Origin: Euzebyella saccharophila
Lineage (GTDB): Bacteria; Bacteroidota; Bacteroidia; Flavobacteriales; Flavobacteriaceae
Direction: 5' to 3'
Assembly (NCBI RefSeq): GCF_014855495.1
Contig: NZ_JACYFJ010000007.1
Span: forward strand, 1-64,000
Length of the DNA stretch: 64,000 bases
In this document: piece by piece, positions 17,338-26,686 of the stretch
Numbering within the stretch: the first letter of the stretch is position 1
Layout: each line of letters begins with the position of its first letter
Notes under the pieces: model-generated
The model's input: the letters and a program-made list of their open reading frames with translations, nothing else
Told to the model about the DNA's origin: nothing
The model's database searches: none
Position numbers and translations under genes: made by a program

Positions 17338-18696
17338 GTGAATTTAAAAACCGTACATAACGTCTTTTTTATAGGTATAGGTGGCATAGGTATGTCTGCC
17401 TTGGCGCGGTATTTTAAGTTTATAAACAAGAATGTGGCCGGTTATGACAAGACCGAAACGCCGCTTACCCAAGAATTGGTAGAGTTGGGGGTGACCGTCC
17501 ACTATGAAGATGATGTGAGCCTTATTGGTACGGAATTTAAGGATACGGCCAAAACATTGGTGGTTTATACGCCCGCCGTACCTATAGAGCATTCACAGTA
17601 CCAATATTTTCTAAATCGCGGTTTTGATATTAAAAAACGATCGGAGGTTTTAGGCTTGATTACCAAAAGCTCTTATTGTTTGGCGGTGGCCGGTACCCAT
17701 GGTAAGACCACGACCACGAGCATTTTGGCCCATTTGCTAAATGAGGTGGAAGCTCCGTTTACCGGATTTTTAGGAGGTATTTCAGAAGATTTTGATAGCA
17801 ATTTTGTGTTCCGGGGAGCAGATATATCAGTGGTGGAAGCAGATGAGTTCGATCGCTCGTTTTTAAGGCTGTTCCCAAACGTAGCCTGTGTTACTTCTAT
17901 GGATGCCGACCATTTGGATATTTATGGGGATGTGGAAGCGCTCAGAACCTCCTTTAGGGATTTTGTGGGACAGCTACAGCCTGGGGGGCATTTATTGGTT
18001 CGTAACGGACTTCCTCTTGAAGGGTTGACTTATGGTATAGAAGACGGAAGTGATTTTTGTATAGAAAACCTGAAAGTTGAAGGCGGCAGTTATCAATTTG
18101 ATGTGCGTACCCCACAAGAATTACTAACAAATTTAAGGTTCAGCAAACCCGGTAGGCACAATCTTTTAAATGGATTGGTGGCCTTGGCTATGGCCAGCTT
18201 TACGGATTATCCGGTACAGGAACTGGCTAAGGGGCTGTCCACTTTCAAAGGCGTGCAGCGCAGGTTCAGTTATCTCATTAAGCGGGATGATTTGGTTTTC
18301 ATTGACGATTATGCCCATCACCCAACAGAAATAAATGCGGTGTTTGAAGCGGTAAGCGAAATGCATCCCAACAAAAAAACGGTAGTGGTATTTCAGCCCC
18401 ATTTATTCTCAAGAACCCGTGATTTTGCTGATGAATTTGCGCAATGCCTTTCGCAATTTGACAGCGTACTGTTGATGGATATCTATCCCGCAAGGGAAAA
18501 GCCAATTGAAGGAATTACCTCAGATTGGTTGCTAGAAAAAATACAGTCGCCTTACAAGAAAAGAATTGAAAAAACAAACCTTCTAGCGGAAATCAAACAG
18601 CAAGAGCCTCAGGTTTTGATCAGTATGGGTGCAGGAGATATTGGTTTGTTGGTAAAAATTATAAAAAAAGAATTTGAGCATGCGCATGAACTATAA
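17338..18696 (+). CDS. murC: UDP-MurNAc:L-alanine ligase MurC
   Basis: 452 residues from GTG 17338. An N-terminal nucleotide-type fold GIGGIGMS at 13-20, ATP-binding GTHGKT at 120-125, DADHLDIYG in the central domain and DDYAHHPTE before the C-terminal domain. Catalyses the first amino-acid addition to UDP-MurNAc, so it acts before the murD and murE products. Its end overlaps the ftsQ start. Confidence 0.96.
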   Translation: MNLKTVHNVFFIGIGGIGMSALARYFKFINKNVAGYDKTETPLTQELVELGVTVHYEDDVSLIGTEFKDTAKTLVVYTPAVPIEHSQYQYFLNRGFDIKKRSEVLGLITKSSYCLAVAGTHGKTTTTSILAHLLNEVEAPFTGFLGGISEDFDSNFVFRGADISVVEADEFDRSFLRLFPNVACVTSMDADHLDIYGDVEALRTSFRDFVGQLQPGGHLLVRNGLPLEGLTYGIEDGSDFCIENLKVEGGSYQFDVRTPQELLTNLRFSKPGRHNLLNGLVALAMASFTDYPVQELAKGLSTFKGVQRRFSYLIKRDDLVFIDDYAHHPTEINAVFEAVSEMHPNKKTVVVFQPHLFSRTRDFADEFAQCLSQFDSVLLMDIYPAREKPIEGITSDWLLEKIQSPYKKRIEKTNLLAEIKQQEPQVLISMGAGDIGLLVKIIKKEFEHAHEL

Positions 18697-19399
18697 TTAT
18701 CTTAAGTTGATAGTCCTGTTGCTTGTAATTACGGGACTTTACGCATTTTCTAACCATAGGAGCAGCGGTAAAACCGTTTCCGGAATGGAGGTGGAATTTG
18801 AGGGGGATGACAACTTGTATATCACCCAAGGAGCGGTTAATAAATTGTTAATACAAAAATTTGGGAGTCTTGAAAACGTGCCTAAAGAAAAATTAGTTTT
18901 GAATACTATGGAGAAGGTCCTTGAGGCCAACAAAATGGTGAAAAGTGCACAAGTTTATCTCACCGTTAATGGGCAATTGGCGTCGAAAATCGTTCAGCGC
19001 AAACCAATCGGAAGAATAGAAGGGGATTCTCAATTTTATCTTGATGATCAGGGAGAGCGCATGCCATTATCAACTAGCCACTCTGCCCGAGTGCCGATTA
19101 TTACCGGGGTGATTTCCGGTGAAAGCTTGGCGGATGTTTATGAAATTTTGAACTATATCAACAAGGATGATTTTTTACGAAAAAATGTCATTGGAATACA
19201 TATTGCGTCTGAAACCAAATACCAAATAAAGTTCAGGACAGAACAATTTGTGGTGGTCTTGGGAGAAGTTGAAGACTTGAACAAGAAGTTTGGCAATTTC
19301 AAGGCCTTTTACGTAAAAGCAAAGAAAGACAAGGCCTTGGGCGCGTATAGTATGGTGAGTTTAGAGTTTAACAATCAAGTAGTGTGCACTAAAATTTAA
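18680..19399 (+). CDS. ftsQ: Cell division protein FtsQ
   Basis: About 239 residues from ATG 18680; ATG 18686 (MNYNYLKL) is equally possible and a TTG at 18674 less so. One membrane segment near the N-terminus (LIVLLLVITGLYAF), then a periplasmic region with a POTRA-like start and a beta-rich C-terminal half. Sequence conservation is low, but position between murC and ftsA, size and topology fit. It recruits FtsL and FtsW/FtsI in known systems. Confidence 0.9.
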   Translation: MRMNYNYLKLIVLLLVITGLYAFSNHRSSGKTVSGMEVEFEGDDNLYITQGAVNKLLIQKFGSLENVPKEKLVLNTMEKVLEANKMVKSAQVYLTVNGQLASKIVQRKPIGRIEGDSQFYLDDQGERMPLSTSHSARVPIITGVISGESLADVYEILNYINKDDFLRKNVIGIHIASETKYQIKFRTEQFVVVLGEVEDLNKKFGNFKAFYVKAKKDKALGAYSMVSLEFNNQVVCTKI

Positions 19400-19402
19400 G
19401 AT

Positions 19403-20749
19403 ATGGAATTAGGTAATTATTCGGTAGGACTGGACATTGGAACCACCAAAATTGTGGCCATTATTGGTCGTGAAAACGAATATGGTAAAATTGAGGTTTT
19501 AGGGATTGGAAAATCCAAAAGTCTTGGTGTGCACCGTGGTGTGGTGAACAATATTACCCAAACCATTCAATCCATTCAACAAGCGGTAGAAGGTGCAGAG
19601 GCCAGCTCAGGGCTTAAAATAGGCTCTGTGGTAGTGGGTATTGCCGGACAACATATTCGCAGTTTGCACCACAGCGATTACATTACCAGACCAGATTCTG
19701 AGGAAGTGATCAATGAAGAGGACTTGGACAAGCTGTGCAATCAAGTGTACAAATTGGTAATGCTTCCAGGTGAAGAGATCATACATGTGCTTCCGCAGGA
19801 ATACAAGGTAGACGGGCAAGCAGAAATCAAGGAACCCATAGGTATGTATGGAGGTCGTTTAGAGGCCAATTTCCATGTGGTCGTAGGTCAGGTTTCTTCC
19901 ATAAAAAATGTGGGACGCTGTATAAAAAGTGCCGGTCTTGATTTAGGAAATATTACGTTGGAGCCATTGGCTTCCTCCGATGCCGTTTTGAGCAAAGAGG
20001 AAAAAGAAGCCGGGGTTGCTTTGATAGATATAGGTGGCGGTACTACGGATTTGGCCATTTTCAAGGATGGTATTATCCGTCATACGGCGGTCATACCCTT
20101 TGGTGGCGGAGTTATAACCGAGGACATCAAGGAAGGATGTTCCATTATTGAAAAGCAGGCCGAGCTATTGAAAATAAAATTTGGTTCTGCTTGGCCAGGA
20201 GAAAACAAAGACAATGAGATAGTGTCCATTCCAGGCCTTAGGGGGCGTGAACCTAAGGAAATTACCCTTAAGAACCTTTCAAAAATTATTCACGCCAGGG
20301 TCGTGGAAATCATTGAACAGGTGTATACGGAAATAAAGAACTACGGGCATGATGAACAGAAAAAGAAACTCATTGCCGGTATTGTTCTAACCGGTGGTGG
20401 AAGTCAATTGAAACATTTAAAGCAGTTGGTGGAGTACATCACAGGAATGGATACCCGTATTGGCTATCCCAATGAACATTTGGCGGGTGATTCCGACGAG
20501 GAAATTGCCAGTCCATTGTACGCTACGGCGGTAGGTCTATTGATGAACGCCGTAAACAATGAAAATAAGAACAGGAAAAAATCGGCTCCCAAAACTGAAA
20601 CCATAGAGGATGAAGGGGAGTTGGTAATGGCCGGTCATGAAGAAGAGCCCATTCAGGCTCCACAACAGGCCAAAGTGAAGAAGGAAAGAAAATCGGTTTT
20701 TGATGTATGGTCTGAGAAGTTGAAGGACTTTTTGGACAATGCAGAATAA
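19403..20749 (+). CDS. ftsA: Cell division protein FtsA
   Basis: 448 residues. Actin-fold ATPase motifs: GLDIGTTKIVAIIG near the N-terminus and IDIGGGTTDLAIF in the middle, then VLTGGGSQLKHL. A charged linker leads to an amphipathic helix at the extreme C-terminus (FDVWSEKLKDFLDNAE), which should tether the protein, and so FtsZ, to the membrane. Three bases after ftsQ and 42 before ftsZ. Confidence 0.97.
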   Translation: MELGNYSVGLDIGTTKIVAIIGRENEYGKIEVLGIGKSKSLGVHRGVVNNITQTIQSIQQAVEGAEASSGLKIGSVVVGIAGQHIRSLHHSDYITRPDSEEVINEEDLDKLCNQVYKLVMLPGEEIIHVLPQEYKVDGQAEIKEPIGMYGGRLEANFHVVVGQVSSIKNVGRCIKSAGLDLGNITLEPLASSDAVLSKEEKEAGVALIDIGGGTTDLAIFKDGIIRHTAVIPFGGGVITEDIKEGCSIIEKQAELLKIKFGSAWPGENKDNEIVSIPGLRGREPKEITLKNLSKIIHARVVEIIEQVYTEIKNYGHDEQKKKLIAGIVLTGGGSQLKHLKQLVEYITGMDTRIGYPNEHLAGDSDEEIASPLYATAVGLLMNAVNNENKNRKKSAPKTETIEDEGELVMAGHEEEPIQAPQQAKVKKERKSVFDVWSEKLKDFLDNAE

Positions 20750-20791
20750 AACCTATGCAAAAAGAACATTAACCAGTAATAAAAAATAACT

Positions 20792-22750
20792 ATGAGCAGC
20801 AACACGGAATTTGATGGAATATCCTTTGATCTCCCCAAGAATCAAAGTAACGTAATAAAAGTGATTGGAGTAGGTGGCGGTGGTAGCAATGCCATTAACC
20901 ACATGTTCCAATCGGGAATAAACGGAGTGGATTTTGTTATCTGTAATACAGATTCCCAGGCTCTGGGCAATAGCCCGGTGCCAACCAAAATTCAGTTGGG
21001 CGTTTCCTTGACCGAAGGATTGGGCGCAGGTGCCAACCCTGAAGTAGGGGAGCAGGCCGCTATGGAAAGTATGGAAGAAATAAAGCAGATGCTTTCCACA
21101 ACAACAAAAATGATTTTTATCACTGCAGGAATGGGTGGAGGAACGGGTACTGGTGCCGCTCCTGTTATCGCAAAGCAGGCAAAAGAATTGGACGTGCTTA
21201 CCGTGGGCATTGTTACCATGCCTTTTGAGTTTGAAGGTAAGATGAGATGCGAGCAAGCAAGGATTGGAATAGAAAAGCTGCGTTCCAATGTAGATTCGCT
21301 TATCGTCATCAACAATAATAAATTAAGGGAGGTGTACGGAAACCTTGGATTCAAGGCAGGGTTCTCCAAAGCAGATGAGGTGCTTTCTACGGCTGCAAGA
21401 GGAATAGCAGAAGTAATTACGCATCACTATACCCAGAATATTGACCTTAGGGATGCCAAAACGGTACTTTCCAATAGTGGTACGGCCATTATGGGCTCTT
21501 CCATTGCAAGTGGTTCCGCAAGGGCCAACGAAGCGATCATGAAAGCTTTGGACTCTCCACTATTGAACGATAATAAGATCAAAGGGGCCAAGAACGTACT
21601 CTTATTGATTGTTTCGGGTTCTCAAGAGATTACCATAGATGAGATCGGAGAAATCAACGATCATATTCAAACAGAGGCCGGTCACGGAGCCAACATTATT
21701 ATGGGTGTTGGTGAAGACCAAGATTTGGGAGAAGCAATAGCCGTTACCGTAATTGCTACAGGGTTTAATGTAGATCAGCAAGATGATATCGTAAATACCG
21801 AAAGCAAAAAAATCATCCATACGCTTGAAGACGAGCAAAAAGCGCAACAAGATTTAAGCAATAATAGAAATATCGTTCACCATTTGGTAGAGGAGGAAGA
21901 GGTACGTGAGCCTGTTATTAAGCACACCTTGATCGAAGAGGAGGAAGAAGTGGAGTTGGGTATGGATTTGGTGAAAACTACCAATTACATTAAAAACTTC
22001 AATGTTTTCTATGAAGAGGTAGTTGAAAAGGTGGAGAAGAAACCAGAGGTTTTGGATGATGATTTTGTCATCATAGAATCAAAAACGTCCTTACACGATA
22101 TTGAGGTGGTAGACCCTATTACCGTGGAGTTTGACCGCTTGAAAGAGGAGCAGATTACCATGAGTTTTGATATGCCACTTCCTAATAGCGTGCAAGAAGA
22201 GGAAGAGAGCAAGGAGAACGTTATTACTTTTAATCTTGATGATGACATTAGGAATATAGAAGTAAGAAACCCCAAAGAAGTTGTTCCTACTGCAAAACAT
22301 AACAGCAAGGGTGAGACGCGTCATAGTCTTGGGGATTATATGGAATTGGAAAACAGGTTGAACAATGCGAAACCATCTCCGGAACAGGAAGTGGTAGAAG
22401 AGGAGTTAATGATTGAAAAAAAGGCCGTGAAGCCAGTTTCCCAAGGCGGAGCTCCCCAACGTGTACAAGAAACCGAAGTGGATCCAATGAACAGTCCTAT
22501 CGAAGAATTACTTAAGGAGAGGGCAGATGAGAGAAGAAGAAAACTTAAGGACTTTAATTATAAATTTCAAAATAGTGTAAGTAGTATAGATGAAATAGAG
22601 AAGCAACCTGCTTATAAAAGACAGGGAATTGACCTAAGTGATTCTAGAAATAATGAAGGTAGGGTTTCCAGAACTACTTTAGGGTCTGATAGTAACGATG
22701 ATATTCAATTGCGTTCTAATAATTCATTTTTACACGATAACGTAGATTAA
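20792..22750 (+). CDS. ftsZ: Cell division GTPase FtsZ with long C-terminal linker
   Basis: 652 residues, against 383 in E. coli. The tubulin-like core occupies about residues 20-330, with GVGGGGSNA at 26-34 and the signature GGGTGTGA at 115-122. The next ~300 residues form an acidic, low-complexity, probably disordered linker containing a highly charged stretch (ERADERRRKLKDFNYKF). The last ~16 residues (DIQLRSNNSFLHDNVD) are the likely conserved tail that binds FtsA. Long linkers of this kind are usual in Flavobacteriaceae. The dcw cluster ends here at a terminator. Confidence 0.97.
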   Translation: MSSNTEFDGISFDLPKNQSNVIKVIGVGGGGSNAINHMFQSGINGVDFVICNTDSQALGNSPVPTKIQLGVSLTEGLGAGANPEVGEQAAMESMEEIKQMLSTTTKMIFITAGMGGGTGTGAAPVIAKQAKELDVLTVGIVTMPFEFEGKMRCEQARIGIEKLRSNVDSLIVINNNKLREVYGNLGFKAGFSKADEVLSTAARGIAEVITHHYTQNIDLRDAKTVLSNSGTAIMGSSIASGSARANEAIMKALDSPLLNDNKIKGAKNVLLLIVSGSQEITIDEIGEINDHIQTEAGHGANIIMGVGEDQDLGEAIAVTVIATGFNVDQQDDIVNTESKKIIHTLEDEQKAQQDLSNNRNIVHHLVEEEEVREPVIKHTLIEEEEEVELGMDLVKTTNYIKNFNVFYEEVVEKVEKKPEVLDDDFVIIESKTSLHDIEVVDPITVEFDRLKEEQITMSFDMPLPNSVQEEEESKENVITFNLDDDIRNIEVRNPKEVVPTAKHNSKGETRHSLGDYMELENRLNNAKPSPEQEVVEEELMIEKKAVKPVSQGGAPQRVQETEVDPMNSPIEELLKERADERRRKLKDFNYKFQNSVSSIDEIEKQPAYKRQGIDLSDSRNNEGRVSRTTLGSDSNDDIQLRSNNSFLHDNVD

Positions 22751-22798
22751 GGTCAAGGTCTTAGAAGGACCTTACACTTACTGTGCTAACTCAATCCT

Positions 22799-22836
22799 AA
22801 ACCCGAAAAAATAATCAATTTTTCGGGTTTATTTTT
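22799..22836 (+). terminator. Rho-independent terminator after ftsZ
   Basis: A 12-bp perfect stem, AAACCCGAAAAA (22799-22810) with TTTTTCGGGTTT (22819-22830), an 8-base loop, then ATTTTTT. It closes the dcw transcript. Confidence 0.9.
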
Positions 22837-22865
22837 TATCTTCGCAGTCCTTAAAAATAAAAGAG

Positions 22866-23312
22866 ATGAGCTTACAGCAAAAAGTAATGGAGCAGATGAA
22901 AGTAGCTATGAAATCCAAGGATTCGGTTGCTTTAGAATCATTACGTGCCATAAAATCGGCTTTACTCTTGGCCCAGACCAGTGGATCAGGTGCTGAAATG
23001 ACGGAAGAGGAAGAGATACAGCTAGTTCAAAAATTAGTGAAGCAACGTAAGGATAGTGCCGCTATTTTTAAGGAACAGGGAAGGGATGATTTGGCAGAAC
23101 CTGAATTAGCTCAAGTTGCGGTAATTGAGCAATTTTTACCGGAACAATTGACCGAGGAGGAAATAGAAAAGGTAGTAGTTCAAACAATAGATTCTATAGG
23201 AGCGGAAGGTATGAAGGATATGGGAAAGGTCATGGGTATTGTCTCCAAGGAATTGGCAGGGCAAGCTGATGGTAAGACCATATCTGCCATAGTGAAGCAA
23301 AAATTAGCATAA
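22866..23312 (+). CDS. GatB/YqeY-like protein
   Basis: 148 residues, the usual size of YqeY proteins. All-helical, with LRAIKSALL, KQRKDSAAIFKEQGRDDLAEPE and a C-terminal GKVMGIVSK pattern similar to the GatB tail domain. The family resembles the tRNA-binding domain of the amidotransferase subunit GatB, but the function of stand-alone members is not settled. It has its own start region after the ftsZ terminator (TATCTTCG near 22837 is one base off the -7 consensus). A tRNA gene follows after six bases. Confidence 0.9.
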   Translation: MSLQQKVMEQMKVAMKSKDSVALESLRAIKSALLLAQTSGSGAEMTEEEEIQLVQKLVKQRKDSAAIFKEQGRDDLAEPELAQVAVIEQFLPEQLTEEEIEKVVVQTIDSIGAEGMKDMGKVMGIVSKELAGQADGKTISAIVKQKLA

Positions 23313-23318
23313 AATTAC

Positions 23319-23392
23319 GGCCCAGTAGTTCAACTGGATAGAATATCAGATTTCGGCTCTGAGGGTTGGGGGTTCGAATCCTCCCTGGGTCA
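23319..23392 (+). tRNA. tRNA-Arg (anticodon UCG)
   Basis: 74 bases folding as a full cloverleaf: acceptor GGCCCAG/CTGGGTC, D-stem GTTC/GAAT, anticodon stem TCAGA/TCTGA with loop TTTCGGC (anticodon TCG at 23353-23355), variable GGGTT, T-stem GGGGG/CCTCC with loop TTCGAAT, discriminator A. CCA is not encoded. G37 fits tRNAs that read CNN codons. Confidence 0.95.
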
Positions 23393-23412
23393 CGAATAAA
23401 TAATTCGACAAG

Positions 23413-23444
23413 AAAAAACGCCAAGCCTGCTTGAGCGTTTTTTT
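23413..23444 (+). terminator. Terminator after tRNA-Arg
   Basis: AAAAAACGC-C-AAGC pairs with GCTT-GA-GCGTTTTTT around a short CT loop (one mismatch), ending in seven T. Confidence 0.8.
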
Positions 23445-23463
23445 GTTTGAATTATTTTCAAAG

Positions 23464-23896
23464 CGGAGCTTTGAGAGGAAGGGCGAGCGCAGGGAGCCAA
23501 TCCTCCAAAAGTTGTTTTATTTCCTCATCGGAGCTTTGAGAGGAAGGGCGAGCGCATGGAGCCAATTCTCCAGAAGTTGTTTTATTTCCTCATCGGAGCT
23601 TTGAGAGGAAGGGCGAGCGCAGGGAGCCAATCCTCCAGAAGTTGTTTTATTTCCTAATCGGAGCTTTGAGAGGAAGGGCGAGCGCAGGGGAGCCAATCCT
23701 CCAGAAGTTGTTTTATTTCCTAATCGGAGCTTTGAGAGGAAGGGCGAGCGAAGGGGAGCCAATCCTCCAAAAGTTGTCTTATTTCCTAATCGGAGCTTTG
23801 AGAGGAAGGGCGAGCGCAGGGAGCCAATCCTCCAGAAGTTGTTTATTTCTCGAGCGGAGCTTAGTGAGGAAGGGTGAGTGTAGCTCCTTTTTTCTG
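23464..23896. repeat. Seven-copy ~65-bp tandem repeat next to tRNA-Arg
   Basis: Units begin with CGGAGCTTTGAGAGGAAGG at 23464, 23529, 23594, 23659, 23725, 23791 and, diverged, 23855, giving periods of 65, 65, 65, 66, 66 and 64. Each unit has a G-rich half (GGGCGAGCGCAGGGAGCC) and an AT-rich half (AGTTGTTTTATTTCCT). The changing period breaks any reading frame, so I do not think it codes. The seventh unit decays into unique sequence by about 23896. The remaining bases to 23953 show nothing I can identify. Confidence 0.9.
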
Positions 23897-23953
23897 ATGG
23901 ATTTTTTAGCTCATTCTTTAAAAAGAGCTAAAATTAATGAGAATTATAGCTTA

Positions 23954-25027
23954 CTATTTCTCGTATCGGTCCCATCTAAGCTTCCAGTCATTTAGAAAAT
24001 CTTGCCGCCATTTGGCAATGGTCATTTGGCATTCTTTTGGAGGTAGGTCTAGGTCCACATAGTAATTAGGATATTTTTTGGCGTCAAAATGCCTGAACTG
24101 ACCTCCCCAACTTTCTTGGGTGGGGTCGTTCACCTTACCTACATTTCCTAAGACAGGAGAAATCAAATAGAGTAGGGAAGGGCTGTCCCCTTCTTTTAAA
24201 CTGTTCTTTGGGTAATTTGCCGTAGGAAAAATATCTCCATTTTTTTCTTTGAACATTCCGGCATGATAAGAACCATGTTTTCTTATGTTGGCAGTGATGA
24301 ATGAGGTATATGCCCATTCCCCCTCTTGTTTTCCCAATTGGTAGACTCCTCTAAATGTTTCATGACTGCCTTTGGGCAGTACTCCATTTTCGATCCACCA
24401 TAAATTCGGAAATTCCTTTTCCATAAAATTAAATACGAAATTCCTGCTTTCGGTATCGTGTAGGGTATTGGTGGAGCCTATATAGTATATTCTTATTTTA
24501 TCTGCAATGTCCGGGGCGTCATGAAGAGCTTGGGCCGTGGTGGTCATACTACCCCAAACCAAAATCCACAATGGTTGGTCTCTGGTATAATTACGGGCTG
24601 TTGCTATAATCCAATTAGAGCCTTCAGATGAACGCAAAGTTGAAGGTGCGCCTTTTGATTGGGAACCTTCCTTTACTGAAAGTAATAGTTCCTCTTCGGT
24701 CATGAGGTGAGTGTATCCTTTCCTTCTTAAGTAATCTACATCAATACGTTTAACCCAATTCTTAATGAGGTTTACGTTAGGTATGGTATCCCAAGGATGG
24801 TGGTTTTTATCACTGTTGGGGGTAGAAATAATCCCCTTTATCTTTAGAATGTCACTATAATGTACGGCCCTGAACAATGATTGTATATCATCTGGGTCTC
24901 CTCCTAAGTCGGTATCAATAATCACATCAAAAGTGGTTTCCAGGTTCTCAGGTGGTTGGTAGCCTAGCAAAGTATTGCTTGACTGTATGCACCATAGAAT
25001 TAAAGAGACCTTGATGAGTCCGTTCAT
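23954..25027 (-). CDS. Secreted DUF1593-type nucleoside-hydrolase-like protein
   Basis: 357 residues. An N-terminal hydrophobic signal (about 1-22). The DTDLGGDPDD motif at 38-47 matches the metal-binding aspartates of inosine/uridine nucleoside hydrolases, and the remaining sequence (LWILVWGSMTTTAQAL, IYYIGSTN, a Trp-rich second half) fits the DUF1593 family found in polysaccharide-degrading bacteria. Substrate unknown; a sugar- or nucleoside-linked glycosidic bond is plausible. Probably the last gene of an operon with the LytS/LytTR pair and the dienelactone-hydrolase-like gene, 52 bases downstream of the latter. Confidence 0.8.
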   Translation of the reverse strand: MNGLIKVSLILWCIQSSNTLLGYQPPENLETTFDVIIDTDLGGDPDDIQSLFRAVHYSDILKIKGIISTPNSDKNHHPWDTIPNVNLIKNWVKRIDVDYLRRKGYTHLMTEEELLLSVKEGSQSKGAPSTLRSSEGSNWIIATARNYTRDQPLWILVWGSMTTTAQALHDAPDIADKIRIYYIGSTNTLHDTESRNFVFNFMEKEFPNLWWIENGVLPKGSHETFRGVYQLGKQEGEWAYTSFITANIRKHGSYHAGMFKEKNGDIFPTANYPKNSLKEGDSPSLLYLISPVLGNVGKVNDPTQESWGGQFRHFDAKKYPNYYVDLDLPPKECQMTIAKWRQDFLNDWKLRWDRYEK

Positions 25028-25079
25028 TTTAGTTTCGCTCTTTATAAGGCTGTTTAGTTACTTCATTGGTAGATGTATC

Positions 25080-25964
25080 CTATTGCAGGTGTTTTTTAAA
25101 GAAATCAATGGTCCGTCCCCATGCCAATTCTGCCGCTTCTTTATCATATCTTGGGGTAGATGTATTGTGAAAACCGTGGTTCACATCTGGGTAGGTGTAT
25201 GCTACGTACTCCTTATTATGCTCTTTTAACGCTTTTTCATAAGCGGGCCAGCCGGCATTTACCCTTTCGTCCAAGCCGGCAAATTGAAGCATTAGGGGAG
25301 CATTGATGTTTTCAATATCCTCGGTAGGTTGACCGCCGTAGAAGGGAACTGCCGCAGCCAAATCCTCTACTTTTACCGCCATCATATTTGATATCCACCC
25401 ACCAAAACAAAAACCTACGACACCAATTTTACCAGAACAATCCTTGTGGTTCTTTAAATAATTATAAGCGGCAATAAAATCTTCTAACATTTCATTGCGA
25501 TCTCTTTTACGTTGCATTTCCCTTCCTTCGTCATCGTTTCCTGGATATCCTCCCAGGGGACTCAAGGCGTCCGGTGCCAATGTGATAAAACCTGATAAGG
25601 CCGCTCTCCTGGCAGTATCTTCAATATAGGGATTAAGTCCCCTGTTTTCGTGTACTACGACAATACCACCCAGCTTACCCTTAAATTCTTTTGGTTTGGA
25701 GAGCAAGCCCTTAATTTTGCCTCCTCCGTTGGGAGAATTATAGCTAATAGTCTTGGAGTCAAGTTGGGGGTCGTCTTTAGGAACAAGAAGGGTATCCTTA
25801 TAATTGGGCATTAAGAAACTCATCAAGGAAGCAACGGTAATGCCACCTACGGCATAGAGTGATAGTTTCTCTAAAAATTCCCGTCTTTGCAGTTTGTTAT
25901 GGGCGTAGGCATCATAGAGATCAAAAACCTCTTGTTGGATCTGTTCTTTTTTTAACGGTTTCAT
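25080..25964 (-). CDS. Dienelactone-hydrolase family protein with Tat-like signal
   Basis: 294 residues. QRREFLEKL at 27-35 followed by a hydrophobic stretch (about 35-52) looks like a twin-arginine export signal. The hydrolase domain has Glu106 in HENRG, the nucleophile Cys186 in GFCFGG, Asp232 in LDERV and His263 in NHGFHN: the Cys-Asp-His triad of dienelactone hydrolases. The natural substrate is unknown; family members open lactones or cleave esters. It starts 12 bases after the LytTR regulator stop, so it is very likely co-transcribed. Confidence 0.85.
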   Translation of the reverse strand: MKPLKKEQIQQEVFDLYDAYAHNKLQRREFLEKLSLYAVGGITVASLMSFLMPNYKDTLLVPKDDPQLDSKTISYNSPNGGGKIKGLLSKPKEFKGKLGGIVVVHENRGLNPYIEDTARRAALSGFITLAPDALSPLGGYPGNDDEGREMQRKRDRNEMLEDFIAAYNYLKNHKDCSGKIGVVGFCFGGWISNMMAVKVEDLAAAVPFYGGQPTEDIENINAPLMLQFAGLDERVNAGWPAYEKALKEHNKEYVAYTYPDVNHGFHNTSTPRYDKEAAELAWGRTIDFFKKHLQ

Positions 25965-25976
25965 AGGGTGCTCTTT

Positions 25977-26681
25977 TTAGTTTAAAATTCGCTTTACAAA
26001 TTCATCCTTATAGGCCCTGCCAATTGGGAGAATACTCCCATTGAGTAAGTAGACTTGATTGCCTACAAGTTTTTCAATCTTTTCCGTGTTGATAATATGG
26101 GATCGGTGTATGCGAAAGAATTGATCTGACGGAAGGGTATCTTCCCAGAATTTTAATGATTCACTGGAAAGGTGCTTTTTATGTTCGATGATGATTTCGG
26201 TATAATCGGCATCGGATTCAATATGAATGATATCGGCAATTACAACTTTTATATGTTCGTATCCGGACTTGATATAGATTTCCTTGGGGTGCTCTTTGGA
26301 AGAAACAGCTACCGTATCACCTTGGGGTATAATTGTTTTGAGGCTTACCTTGGAAACGGCTTTAACAAAACGTTGAAAAGAAAAAGGTTTCAATAAATAA
26401 TCTACCACGTTAAACTCATAACTCTCTAAAGCGTAATCCGGAAAAGCTGTGGTAAGAATTACCTTTGGAGGATTTTGCATACTTTTTAAAAAGTCTATCC
26501 CCGAAATTTTTGGTAGATGAATGTCCAAAAACATGAGGTCTATAGGTTCCTTGCCAATAAACTCCATGGCTTGTATGGCATCGGAAAAAACACCTCTTAG
26601 TTCCAATGCGCCCATATCATCAATGTATTTTTTCAAGATACGTTGAGCAGGCGGTTGATCTTCAATGATGATACATCGCAT
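25977..26681 (-). CDS. LytTR-family response regulator
   Basis: 234 residues. A receiver domain (about 1-120) with acidic pair Glu7-Asp8, phospho-acceptor Asp53 in FLDIH and Lys in LLKPF. A LytTR DNA-binding domain (about 135-234) with FFRIHRSHIIN and a C-terminal LPIGRAYKDEF. LytTR proteins bind paired direct repeats about 21 bp apart; such a pair lies at 27796-27826. Partner kinase is the gene five bases upstream. Confidence 0.93.
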   Translation of the reverse strand: MRCIIIEDQPPAQRILKKYIDDMGALELRGVFSDAIQAMEFIGKEPIDLMFLDIHLPKISGIDFLKSMQNPPKVILTTAFPDYALESYEFNVVDYLLKPFSFQRFVKAVSKVSLKTIIPQGDTVAVSSKEHPKEIYIKSGYEHIKVVIADIIHIESDADYTEIIIEHKKHLSSESLKFWEDTLPSDQFFRIHRSHIINTEKIEKLVGNQVYLLNGSILPIGRAYKDEFVKRILN

Positions 26682-26686
26682 AGGGA

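Noticed and set aside
23464-23896. CRISPR array
   Set aside because: Units of about 65 bp are contiguous with no unique spacers and no cas genes adjoin.
23517-23995. Repetitive reading frames on both strands in the tandem-repeat block
   Set aside because: They exist only because part of the repeat has a 66-bp period; the 65-bp units break the frame.
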